Shown: piece after piece, positions 9,918 to 20,100 of the stretch
Layout of the letters: every line of letters starts with the position of its first letter
Numbering within the stretch: position 1 is the first letter of the stretch
Source: Caldisericia bacterium
GTDB lineage: Bacteria; Caldisericota; Caldisericia; UBA6126
Reading direction: 5' to 3'
Assembly: GCA_028700655.1 (NCBI GenBank)
Contig: JAQVSG010000010.1
Coordinates: 1 to 44,721, forward strand
Length of the DNA: 44,721 bases
Position numbers and translations under genes: made by a program
The notes under the pieces: generated by a model
What the model saw: only the letters and a program-made list of their open reading frames with translations
Databases searched by the model: none
What the model was told of the DNA's origin: nothing

Positions 9918-10097
9918 TCAATCTAATGAAGCATTCACTATATGATTTTCGACATCAAGATTCACTGCCAAATTGGTACAAACACTGATCAACATTAATT
10001 CTTCTTCTCGTCCTGATCTAGCATGTAAATCCTGCTTGTACAATTCAGTATACTCATATTTTTGGTCATCGTAAGAATAGCTGTAAAAGATAGACAA
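9918..10097 (-). pseudogene. Out-of-frame C-terminal extension of the upstream membrane protein (or small overlapping ORF)
   Basis: Open frame ...LSIFYSYSYDDQKYEYTELYKQDLHARSGREEELMLISVCTNLAVNLDVENHIVNASLD*, entered if the G6 run (10098-10103) has one G fewer; stop lies just before the RBS of the 9901 lipoprotein gene. Confidence 0.5.
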
Positions 10098-10707
10098 CCC
10101 CCCATATACTAACCCCTATTAGAATTATGAATACAGAAACTGCCTTTATGTTTATGGGGGATGGATTTGTTTCCTCTTGGGATTTTTCTAGGATCCGTTT
10201 GTAGAATTCCGACAACTTTCTTTGATTTCTTCGGCTTTTATGATAACACCATATCCATGTTTCTACTTCTTTTTGGACAGTAATTTCTTCCTTCCATTCT
10301 TCAATCCATACCACATATTTTCCCTCTCTGTGTTCTGGATACACAGTAGTGGTAAGATTAAGATCCCGAGAGGTTTCTTGCAAAAGGTGTTTAAAATCGC
10401 CATTGAATAAGAAGATATGCCATGTTTTGTATTCTTTGACCAAAGCAATGCCCGTACATAAAAGATAAATCAATATCAAGCCACAGAGAAATACGGTGAG
10501 ACAACTAGGACCATAAATGTCCGGAACCCCTATGGCAAAAAGTAATACGAGTGCACTAAAGATACAATGCAAAGGCGCGAAAAAACCATGAATGACAATA
10601 GGTTTGCGCTTGAGATAAACAAGTAGCAGAAAGATTGCTTCAAGAAAAAGTACCGCGATCATCAGTAGCACAAGTAAATTGCCCAGCATGGCATCAGTAT
10701 ACATCAT
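10066..10707 (-). CDS. Membrane protein of unknown function (possibly frameshifted near its C-terminus)
   Basis: Several hydrophobic segments; tightly spaced between lipoprotein genes. Confidence 0.6.
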   Translation of the reverse strand: MMYTDAMLGNLLVLLMIAVLFLEAIFLLLVYLKRKPIVIHGFFAPLHCIFSALVLLFAIGVPDIYGPSCLTVFLCGLILIYLLCTGIALVKEYKTWHIFLFNGDFKHLLQETSRDLNLTTTVYPEHREGKYVVWIEEWKEEITVQKEVETWIWCYHKSRRNQRKLSEFYKRILEKSQEETNPSPINIKAVSVFIILIGVSIWGVVYLLQLFLR

Positions 10708-10714
10708 TTACCTC

Positions 10715-12421
10715 CTAGTATTGCCCAGCAGGCTTCAGATAGACTGAAAACTGGCAATCGTTTTGAATGGAATCGTTCAACCCCACAACGAAAACTAGAT
10801 ACTGGGTTCCTTTTTTTGTAGACTGAGGAAAATTTTTGAGTACAACATCAGGATTTCCTTGTAGAAGATCATACTTGTTTCCTTGCATGGCAATGACTGC
10901 AACAGAAACATCGCCTTCTACGAATACAACAGGATTCCATCCTTCTTGGGCATTTTGATCCTGTTTTTCATCCCATGTTAAGGCAACAATTCTTGCACCA
11001 AATGGAGGGATTGTAAGGGTTGTGGCTCCAAGCAACGGGGTTTCCCTGTTGGCCAATAGTTGGCTATATTCTTCTTGGCTTGGCAGGGATAAGCGCAACG
11101 TTTTGCCAATCGACCTGAAATCTTTGTTGTTTGCGACCAATTCTATGTATAAATCATGGGGGCTGTAATTGTTTGCTACTCTTCCTAGAAGCACTTTTTC
11201 ATAAAAATCGCTGGCCCAATTGGCTGGATTCCCCCCAAAGGAACTATAAAAAGCATGTTCCCAATCTCCGTTTTTTCCTCCGTATTGATAGGCTTTTACA
11301 ATAAAGTCGTCCGACTGTTTATGAGCAATATACTCTATTAATGGCATTCTTGCATACCCCTGACTAGTTGAATCAATAACGGGATAGACTCCATCAAAAA
11401 GGAGAAACCAGTGCGTAGAGGTTGCATTGGGAAGCTTTCGATTGAGGGTCCATTCATAATAGGACGCAGTTGCTTCATCGAACCAGACACAAGCAGTGCT
11501 GGGGGTTGTATAATTGCTTTGCACAAAATGAAAAAACTCGTGGATGAGGATTGGTTTGACGATATCTGTTTGATACCCATTTTGAAACAGGTCAATGTGC
11601 AGATAGATTGCACCGAAATTGGTTGAATAGGGAAGGGACTTGTCTATGCTAGTGAATTCATTTCTTTGCATGTAGTAGCCATCTGTATCTAAGCTTTGGA
11701 TATAGATGTCAAAAGGCCAGAGCGATCGTTTGGAATAACGATATCCTTTTTGGATAAAGATCTGATAAACGGATTCCAAGTCTTCCATAAAAGTCTGTCG
11801 ATCAGAAGGATTCAATAGAAAGCTTTCGCCAGATTTTTGGATCGAAGGTAGATACACGCGAAAAAGGCCATCATTTTTACTTTCAACTGTATGCTGAAAC
11901 AAGCCTACATACAGTTGAGTTTGGTTTTTTTGATGAGGAAGATTCGATTCGGAAGCAAGCCGCCGGATGATGGTTTGTTTTCGATAATGAGCAGGGATAA
12001 AAGAAGCACTGACAGTTTCATCTTGTACAAGTGCCTCCATATATTGATATAAAACAATGCTTTCGTCCTCACCTGGAGATTCCATTCCAACGCCGAATGA
12101 AATAGTTCCTACAGGGGGATCTAGCAGTCCATTTCTGGAAAGGATCATCTGTACATCTATGGGTTCATCCCAATAGTCTTCGCCTAGTTCAATCCGGTAC
12201 AAATCAGAAATCAGACCATCGGCTTGGAAGATGTTGGACACATTCGTTAATGTGATTTGCTGGCTATCGATTGCGTTTTTATTTTGAAAAGAAATCTCGA
12301 TTGCATCCATCGATACACGATTGTCTTGAATTGTTACCGCTTTTTGATCTTTTCTAGAGCACCCCGTAAGAAGCAATGAAGCAACCAATGCTATACGAAG
12401 AATTTTCAAATATACTTTCAT
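10715..12421 (-). CDS. Lipoprotein with a putative gluzincin metallopeptidase domain
   Basis: Lipobox LLLTGCS; HEFFHFVQS (HExxH) and downstream WFDEATASYYEW glutamate. Confidence 0.65.
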   Translation of the reverse strand: MKVYLKILRIALVASLLLTGCSRKDQKAVTIQDNRVSMDAIEISFQNKNAIDSQQITLTNVSNIFQADGLISDLYRIELGEDYWDEPIDVQMILSRNGLLDPPVGTISFGVGMESPGEDESIVLYQYMEALVQDETVSASFIPAHYRKQTIIRRLASESNLPHQKNQTQLYVGLFQHTVESKNDGLFRVYLPSIQKSGESFLLNPSDRQTFMEDLESVYQIFIQKGYRYSKRSLWPFDIYIQSLDTDGYYMQRNEFTSIDKSLPYSTNFGAIYLHIDLFQNGYQTDIVKPILIHEFFHFVQSNYTTPSTACVWFDEATASYYEWTLNRKLPNATSTHWFLLFDGVYPVIDSTSQGYARMPLIEYIAHKQSDDFIVKAYQYGGKNGDWEHAFYSSFGGNPANWASDFYEKVLLGRVANNYSPHDLYIELVANNKDFRSIGKTLRLSLPSQEEYSQLLANRETPLLGATTLTIPPFGARIVALTWDEKQDQNAQEGWNPVVFVEGDVSVAVIAMQGNKYDLLQGNPDVVLKNFPQSTKKGTQYLVFVVGLNDSIQNDCQFSVYLKPAGQY

Positions 12422-12553
12422 AGCACCATTCCTTTCAAAATGCAGGTACCCTTATTATATGACAAGAGAGAGCTTTGTGGAGGTGTTTGCATTGAAAAAT
12501 AACCATGCTGTAAAAAACAGAAACACGGACAAAGTTGGTTGAAATAGATGAAA

Positions 12554-12629
12554 TGGTGGAGCAGGGGGGAATCGAACCCCCGACCTCGTACTTGCGAAGC
12601 ACGTGTTCTCCCAATTGAACTACTGCCCC
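12554..12629 (-). tRNA. tRNA-Ala, anticodon CGC, CCA encoded
   Basis: Cloverleaf GGGGCAG...CGTGC-TTCGCAA-GTACG...GGGGGTTCGATTCCCCC-CTGCTCC-ACCA; G3:U70 pair as expected for Ala. Confidence 0.95.
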
Positions 12630-12692
12630 AAACCAAGAGTATTTTAGCAGGAAAAGATGGTTTTTCAAAAAAAAAAGGATTTGTGTAAAAAA

Positions 12693-12736
12693 AAAGTGGT
12701 TGACTGCTATCGTTGATGATAGCAATCAACCACTTT
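12693..12736 (-). terminator. Rho-independent terminator of the DUF805 gene
   Basis: 19-bp stem with one mismatch, which is a U.G wobble only in the minus-strand RNA; followed in minus sense by a T run. Confidence 0.8.
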
Positions 12737-12748
12737 CATAAAATAATG

Positions 12749-13108
12749 CTAGTTCGTTTCTACCTTCGGATTTGGACCGTATTCGTTGTCGCCTGGTTTG
12801 CTGTCTTGTACAAAGAAAACAAGAAGAACAATCCAGCCAATAATGGGAAGGAGCGCCCAAAGCCAGTTCCAGCCACTTCGTCCTGTGTCATGTAATCGTC
12901 GAACCATAACAGCAAGGCCCGGAATGAGGATGATTAAGCTAAAAATGGGATACCAGATAGAGTACATTTGTCCGTTTACTTTAGGTGGGATGGAGTTTAA
13001 AACTGCACCAATGATTGCGTTAATCAAGACAAAGGTCCAATACTCACTGCGTCGAGCTCTTCCAGTAAAAACCGCAAACTTTTTCCAGGGAGCGAGATAC
13101 CATTTCAT
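12749..13108 (-). CDS. DUF805 family membrane protein
   Basis: FTGRARRSEYWTFVLIN and VRRLHDTGRSGWNWLW motifs. Confidence 0.9.
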   Translation of the reverse strand: MKWYLAPWKKFAVFTGRARRSEYWTFVLINAIIGAVLNSIPPKVNGQMYSIWYPIFSLIILIPGLAVMVRRLHDTGRSGWNWLWALLPIIGWIVLLVFFVQDSKPGDNEYGPNPKVETN

Positions 13109-13132
13109 AAAAAACTCCTTTCTAAAATACCG

Positions 13133-13158
13133 TCAGCTAGCTGATACGAATCAGCTGA
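13133..13158. repeat. Tandem palindromes in the DUF805 5' region
   Basis: TCAGCTAGCTGA (13133-13144) and TCAGCTGA (13151-13158), each self-complementary. Confidence 0.5.
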
Positions 13159-13255
13159 AATAAAAAAAATGAAAAAAAAGTTACAATTCAACTATACATG
13201 ATTTGGTACATTTGGGAATATTCCAACAGTTTTTTCTAAAAGGAAAGTTGATTTT

Positions 13256-13280
13256 GGAAAAACTCTGCTTTTTCGCAGAA
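13256..13280 (-). terminator. Weak Rho-independent terminator after the histidine kinase
   Basis: Minus-strand TCTGC-GAAAAA-GCAGA followed by GTTTTT. Confidence 0.45.
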
Positions 13281-13284
13281 AGCT

Positions 13285-15264
13285 CTAGATCTCTTCAGAA
13301 AAATTATATTTGTAGGGCAACTCAATATGGAATATACTGCCTTTCCCATATTCAGAAGTAGCCCATAGGTCTCCGCGATGGAGCTGAATAATTTTCTTGG
13401 ACAATGCTAAATTCATGCCAGAAGAATAGCGGCTTGCAAAGTTTTCTGAACAATTTTTCATGGAGGTGGAATGAAATAAATCGTTTATCTCGTAGGGGTG
13501 AAGTCCAATGCCCGTATCAATAACTTGAATCCGGAGTTTGTCCTTCTTTTCTATTCGATCCACCCGAAGCTCAACAGACCCTTTGCTGGTATACTTCATA
13601 GCATTCCCAATCAGAGTGAATAAAACCTTTTGGAAATACTTCTTGTCCACCTGTACAATTAGGGGTGAAGAAGGAACATCGGTATGGATCGTAATACCTT
13701 TTTCCAATGCCAAAGAGGAGAAGAAATGCGCTGTTTCTTTCAATATTTCTGTAATATCATGATTTTGAAGAGTGAGACAGAAGGAAGAATCGTGAACTTT
13801 TTGGAAATCTAGAATATTGTATACAAACATCGAAAGACGATCAATGTTCCTTGTACTAATAGAGAGAAGTTCTTTTTGTTTGTCGTTCACTATTCCTACC
13901 GACGAATCGTTCAAAAGATGAATGCTGCTCTGAATGGCCGTTAACGGGGTTCGCATCTCATGAGATACGGTATTTATAAAAGAGCTTTTTAAAGTTTCAA
14001 TCTCGATCTGTTTTGTGATATCTCGAAGAATCGCACCGTACATACGTTCTTTTTGAAGCAGTATAGGAAAAAAAGAAATCTCGTATACATTGCTTTGATA
14101 CGGTCCATTCTCCACCTTCATTTTGATTAAAACTTGTGGATTGTCTTCCTCCATATTTTGGTATTTTTGGATCCATTGTTTGTATGCGTTTATTTTTTTT
14201 GGTGTTTGGTTAGCAATAGGATGCATTTTCCCCAGCATTTCCCAAAAAAACAGACTCTTACTATCGCCAGAGAAGTTTTGTAACAAATTTTTCTGAACTT
14301 GATTGCATAAAACAATTCGATGGGTAGCATCCATAATCACAATCCCATCAGTAGATTGGTTGATGGTCTCTCGCAAGATCTCTTCATTGGATTTCAGTTT
14401 ATTGACTTCAACAATACGTGACAAGGTGCTTCCTATCAAATAAATGATGCTGGTAAGTGTCTTTTGTATCTCTTCGGGAAACTGATCGTGCGTTTTGGAG
14501 GCAATATTGAGAGACCCAATCTTTAGTCCCATATATTCAATGGGCAGGATAGCAATTGCCTTGATGTTCTCGTCTTTATATCGATCGTAGCCAACGATCA
14601 ATCGGTCTGTTGCATGACCAAAAAAAGGACTTTTCATACCATTTAGTTTCTCACCCTCCGGAGAAGAAAAAGCTAGAGACTGAACATGGGCAATGAATGT
14701 AGAAGAGAATCCCAAACTAGATTGCAATTCAAATTTCTGATTCTCAACATCGCATAAATAGATTCCGCAGGCATCAATAAACGGGAGAGCAATAGTACAT
14801 TTAACAACTTCGTCACAAACTTGCTTTTCGTCATTGAGGGATGAAACATGGGTTCCTAAATGATTTTGAATTTTTAACGCTTTTGTGTTCATTATAGCTT
14901 GAGTAGTATCCTGGAACACGGCTACCACAATTCGGTTTCTTGGTGCATATAAATGAACTTGGAAATAGCGTTCGGTTGCTTTTTCGTGAAAATGATACGA
15001 TTGAGGTGATTGCGTATGCTGTACTTGTAACAACTTCTCAAAACTTGGTGTTACAGGATATTTCTGGAGATCGTTTTGGCATTTGCCCACATAGGAAGGA
15101 TGCTGAATCTTGAAAATTCTTTGAAAGGAACGGTTTACTTCGATACAGGTGAAATCAATGGGTTGCTTGTTCTCGTCAAAGACCAGCTGAAAAATGGCAA
15201 TGCTATTGAATGCATTTTTAAAAATCTCATAAAAACCCTCTTTGTAGCACTCTTCAACTTTCAT
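13285..15264 (-). CDS. GAF/PAS sensor histidine kinase
   Basis: H-box SHEMRTPLTAIQ, N-box GNAMKYTSKGSVEL, IDTGIGLHPYEI; G2 region SSGMNLALSKKI. Confidence 0.88.
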   Translation of the reverse strand: MKVEECYKEGFYEIFKNAFNSIAIFQLVFDENKQPIDFTCIEVNRSFQRIFKIQHPSYVGKCQNDLQKYPVTPSFEKLLQVQHTQSPQSYHFHEKATERYFQVHLYAPRNRIVVAVFQDTTQAIMNTKALKIQNHLGTHVSSLNDEKQVCDEVVKCTIALPFIDACGIYLCDVENQKFELQSSLGFSSTFIAHVQSLAFSSPEGEKLNGMKSPFFGHATDRLIVGYDRYKDENIKAIAILPIEYMGLKIGSLNIASKTHDQFPEEIQKTLTSIIYLIGSTLSRIVEVNKLKSNEEILRETINQSTDGIVIMDATHRIVLCNQVQKNLLQNFSGDSKSLFFWEMLGKMHPIANQTPKKINAYKQWIQKYQNMEEDNPQVLIKMKVENGPYQSNVYEISFFPILLQKERMYGAILRDITKQIEIETLKSSFINTVSHEMRTPLTAIQSSIHLLNDSSVGIVNDKQKELLSISTRNIDRLSMFVYNILDFQKVHDSSFCLTLQNHDITEILKETAHFFSSLALEKGITIHTDVPSSPLIVQVDKKYFQKVLFTLIGNAMKYTSKGSVELRVDRIEKKDKLRIQVIDTGIGLHPYEINDLFHSTSMKNCSENFASRYSSGMNLALSKKIIQLHRGDLWATSEYGKGSIFHIELPYKYNFSEEI

Positions 15265-15575
15265 GAGTCCTCTCCGTTCAAACGCATACTTTCGTAAAGT
15301 ACTATTCTATTGTACGGTTTTTTTTTCTAAATACACGCTTTTCGCAAGTAAAAGATTGTTCTCGTCCATCCTGTCTCTATGTCGTAAAAGAGACTACAAG
15401 ATCCACTTTTTCTGTATTGCTCGCGTGCTTGTTAAAAAATGCCTACAGCAAAAAGGAGTAAAACTACAATGCTATCTCACCGACACGGCGATGAAAAGGC
15501 CCAAAAATGTAGAGGTGAATCACTTCAATACTATTCAAAAGATTCTCCTTATGAATTTTTCATTGAAATCCTACT

Positions 15576-15800
15576 TCATGGAATCGTTACCTGTTCCAGT
15601 AACTTTTTCAATTCAACAACTTCTTCATCGCTCAACGTCACACCTTTGCTCATTTTATCATGCTCCGGGGACCAATCCCGGATATCATACTTAGGGGGTC
15701 GTCCACCCCACGATACTTTGTTCAGCTCTTTCTTCCACCCTTTGGCATTGGTGGAAAGAGTTCCAATGGTTTCCTCAATGGTAAATGTAAAGTCGGCCAT
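15576..15800 (-). CDS. YdbC/PC4-like ssDNA-binding protein
   Basis: IGTLSTNAKGWKKELNKVSWGGRPPKYDIRDWSPEHDKMSKGVTLSDEE matches the YdbC-type PC4 family; RBS before ATG. Confidence 0.85.
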   Translation of the reverse strand: MADFTFTIEETIGTLSTNAKGWKKELNKVSWGGRPPKYDIRDWSPEHDKMSKGVTLSDEEVVELKKLLEQVTIP

Positions 15801-15998
15801 ACGATACCTCCTATATATAGGCAAGAATTGACAGATCACATTGTATTATAAAAGAAAAAGTTCATTATAGAATCATATAGAAGCAGAGATTTGAAAAGAA
15901 TCTTTTCTTTACAGACAAATACCGATAAAATAGTTGTGTTCATTGTTCATGCTATAGAATTTTCGGTGGGTGCCTACGAGCATCAGAAAGAGGATGGT

Positions 15999-16502
15999 AT
16001 GGAAGATTCCCTTGTAGAATATGAAGAAAGACAAGCAATGAATCAGTGGTGGGTTTGGGCTCTTGTCCTTCTGACCACTTTTTTTGCTTGGTACACAGCC
16101 TATATTCAGCTTGTCAAAGGTGTGCCTGTAGGAACAAATCCTGCCTCGGATTCGGGAGTTATTATTCTTTGGATCGGGATGGGTATTTTGTTTCCATTGT
16201 TCATGGTTACAAGCGATCTACAAACGTTTATCAGTGAACAGGGAATTCGATTATCTTCTACCAATCGGTTTTTTATTCGACGATTCATTCCTTTCAGCGA
16301 CATTCAAAAAGCAGAAGCCAAGATAATAAATCCTCTTTTTGAGTATGGGGGCTGGGGGAACCGAGGCATTGGAAAACGCAAAGCCTATATTATGCACGGA
16401 AATACGGGCGTCATGCTTACGCTCAAGAATGGTGCTACTCTATTTATAGGCTCAGATTCACCCGAGGAGCTTTTATCGGTCATTCAATCCCACCTATCCT
16501 AA
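15999..16502 (+). CDS. Membrane protein of unknown function
   Basis: Two TM segments plus a C-terminal PH-like region (FSDIQKAEAKI...VMLTLKNGATLFIGSDSPEELLSVI). Confidence 0.6.
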   Translation: MEDSLVEYEERQAMNQWWVWALVLLTTFFAWYTAYIQLVKGVPVGTNPASDSGVIILWIGMGILFPLFMVTSDLQTFISEQGIRLSSTNRFFIRRFIPFSDIQKAEAKIINPLFEYGGWGNRGIGKRKAYIMHGNTGVMLTLKNGATLFIGSDSPEELLSVIQSHLS

Positions 16503-16564
16503 GGTCACCGCATTCTCTCTCCATTTTTTAGAAATATGGTACAATACTAGTAGGTAATTCTATT

Positions 16565-17125
16565 TTGAGTATTTCGTTAATCGATAAAGATATGGAGTTG
16601 ATTATGATTACGCAAAGCGATTTATCAGTTATAGTATATCCTTTTGAGGATCTTACTTCAGATGCCTCTAAAGAAAAGGCAAAAGCTGAATTGATACGTA
16701 TTCGCAAACTACTTTCCTCGTGGACACAAGCCGACTTGCCAAATATAGAAAATGAGACCATGAAAACGTTAATCCAATGGCACAACGTTTTTTTATCCAC
16801 TGGAGATCCCTATTTTACAAAAGAAGGTCGATATTTCGGAAATGAAAGCTATTTTTCCCAATTTCTCTATTTGGTTGAAAATGCTTCTTTTCGGGAAACA
16901 TACTATACATTTACACTGAAAAACTACCCCCTCCCGGATCATTTTTTTAAAGCGGATACACCTTCCCCTCCTACCGTTTTCCCTTGGTCTATTGTTGAAA
17001 TGGTTCTTCATAAAGACTTCATTGCCACACCTCCATCCCCCATCTCAGAATCGTTTCATACATTTGAAACAGCCGATGATTTGGTACACCATATTGAACT
17101 TTTAAACGGTATTACTTCTTGTTAA
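16565..17125 (+). CDS. Hypothetical protein
   Basis: Uninterrupted 186-aa ORF; TACAAT-like -10 upstream; no family recognised; exact start uncertain. Confidence 0.5.
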   Translation: MSISLIDKDMELIMITQSDLSVIVYPFEDLTSDASKEKAKAELIRIRKLLSSWTQADLPNIENETMKTLIQWHNVFLSTGDPYFTKEGRYFGNESYFSQFLYLVENASFRETYYTFTLKNYPLPDHFFKADTPSPPTVFPWSIVEMVLHKDFIATPPSPISESFHTFETADDLVHHIELLNGITSC

Positions 17126-17183
17126 TGAAGTTTTCCATTCGATTGGATGAGGGTATGCAAAAACTAACTTTGGAAAAACTACT

Positions 17184-20100
17184 ATGTATTTTCTAGCTTT
17201 TATTGCTTATCTTCACGTTTTTTCAACTCGATTTCTTCTGGGTCAGTTTCCTACATTGATTCAAACCATCCAGCAAAATTCTTTTCTTCAAAACGGCCTC
17301 ATGTTTATAACTCTTTTTTTCTTCACAGAAAGTATTATCACAATCCTCTCCTATTTTCTTCTCCTTCAAAAACCGTACACGCTACGGAAAAAACTACAAT
17401 ATATTACCTCTAAACTCTGTATTGAAATCAACGATTCGCCTTCCGATATTCATCAGAAAATTGACAATGTCCAAAAAAACTACGACAATGCCATTAATAC
17501 AACCCTGGAAGAAATTGCATCTTCGAAAAGCACTTTTCCTCGCTTTCGTTTAGATAAAACATTCTCCTGGATCACTTTTTTAAATACAGTTGTGCTTTTT
17601 ATTCTCTTAATTAATGTGCAGTTTATACTTTCTTTCCAGGCAATCCTTTTTATCTTTTATATATCCCTTCTTGTTTGTGGTTTTTTTCTGATTTCTCATC
17701 GCTTTACTCTTCGATGGGTCATTGATCCGAAAAAAAGTTGGCCCATCAGTATTTATCACCCTGTTACAGATCAATATTCACTTCTTCATGCTACCATCGC
17801 TTCTCAAATTCAAATGTATCTGAGAAATCGATACAACACAATTGAAATCACTTTGGAAAAAGACCTTCACAAAGAACCCGAATTTTTCCGACTACAAGGA
17901 ACTCGATGGATTGACCTTCAAAAAGGATATGTTGTGAAGGATCCTGCGTTTAAAAAAGTGTGGGATCACATTGAACACCAAACTGTTATGGTGCAATCGG
18001 AAGAAGCTAGTGGTAAAACCACATTTGGCTACGTAGTTGGTTATGAACTCGCAAAAAAGGGGCACCTGGTACTGTATCTTTCATTAAAGACAACACAAAT
18101 TAGCCCCCAACAACTCTTAGATTTGGCCTCTTTATTGGAACAAGGAAAAAGCGTTCTGATTTTGGACGACATTCACCTTGCCAATTCCGAAGAATTTTTT
18201 TGCGAAGAATTCTATTCCTCTCTCAAAAACCGGATTCTGTTCTTGCGCCGTAAACCTTCCTTATCAACCATACAAAATTGTGTTCAAATCTCATTTCAAT
18301 CAAATTTATCCAGTCGCATTGTTGAACGATTCCTTGTCATTTTAAGAAGAAAACCCTCTGACAATGCTACCATTCAAGAAGTATTATCACAGCGAACCGC
18401 CCTTGACAAATATCACAATCTTTACGAATTGTGTTTTGCATTACAGGCTCTTCAAAAAAACACTCCGATTGAAGATATTTTGATGGAAACGATACAAGCT
18501 TCCCATGCCGAGAATCTTCTTTTACCTATTGCTTTTCTTGAACAATATGAAATCCCCATTCGTAAAGACTTTCTAGAGAATTACTTATCGATTTCATCTG
18601 TCGCCATTGAGGACGGTCTGCATTCTTCTCCCCTATTGTATTCATTTTCTAAAGATGATCATCATTACGTGGGTCTTTCTCATCCTGCTCTGGCCGATCA
18701 AATTGTTTCGTTATATCAAAATCACCCTTCGTTTGGAAAAGATGTACAACATTCCATCATGAATTTGTTTTCATATTTAGAAATCCAGAAGATATATCAC
18801 ATGGATGCTTTTTTATATTATTATTTATTAATTGTTCCCGAAGAAGGCATGATGGTACTTTCAAGGATTCGTCCCAACACATGCAATCGTTTATGCGAGT
18901 ATGACGATTTCAAAACTATATTGGTAGACGTCTTAAGTCGGGCTACATTTGTTAATGCTTCCATTTCGTACAATGTAGAACACTCTCGACTGCAAGACAT
19001 TTTTTCTTCTTTCTCTCTACCTACCATTGAATCCATTATGGATGCAATGCAAAAACAATGCCACTTGCACTGTTTATTGTTCATTTTTCACCACTATGAA
19101 AAATGTTATGAATTGCCTGTATCGGTGTTCAATCAGCAAATTCAGAAGACATCCAGCCTTGCTGATGTGGCGGGTTTACTCCAATTTCTTCAGAACCTTC
19201 GATACCCCCATATAAACGAGATTCCTCCAAGCATATTTGCGGCCAAAATTCAAGAATCTACAAACATGTCGGAAACAGGACATCTTCTTACGACATTAAA
19301 GGAAATATTTTCTTCAGAGCTTTTTAAAGTCATTATCAAACTGCTTCCCGCTTCCATTTTCATCAACCAGATCAAGAATACCCAAGATCTTACTTTTATT
19401 AGCAAGCTGATGAAAGATTTGCAAAGCATCAACTATCCCTACATTGGTGAGATTGAACCTTCCATGCTTGTAGATAAAATTAAAGACAACGACAACCTTG
19501 AGACCATCAGTTGGTTCCTCTCCTCCCTCCAAATCACTGTATCACCTTCCTTTTTCCAAGAGATTATTCAGTTAATACCCCCCTCTCTACTTGGAGAAAA
19601 AATTGAAAAATGCGACAATTTGCGAAGCATTGGCTTGCTTCTTTCCTACCTTGAAGAGATTCAGTATATCTATATTACAAAACTCCCCCCTGTGTTGTTT
19701 GAAACCAAGATTCGAATGGGGAACAATCTTCGAGATATTGGAATGCTTTTATGCACACTGAAAGAAGTGTGTACGAAAAGCTGCTTCAAGTCAATCTTCC
19801 GATCTCTCTCCGTAAATGTTTTTATTGAAAAATTTAAATACCATGACAACTTACAGGATATTGGGCTTTTGTTAAGTACCTTGTATAAAATCCAGTACCC
19901 AGATCTTCAGAAAATCTCCCCTACGATCTTCCTACGAAAAATTGAAGAAAACCCTTCCCTTACACAAATTGAAACTCTTTTTAATATTCTTCGGCAAATC
20001 CTTCAAAAACCAACGTTTCAATCTATTTTGTCCTCTCTCAAAGTGTCTACAATTGAAGAAAAAATGATGAATTGTGAAGATCTCCAAGAAATCTGTTCTT

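Noticed and set aside
12418-12729. Minus-strand ORFs of 96-103 aa
   Set aside because: They read through the tRNA-Ala gene.
15439-15831. 130-aa plus-strand ORF
   Set aside because: Most of it is antisense to the ydbC-like gene; only the first ~45 codons lie in the non-coding gap, noted there as low-interest.
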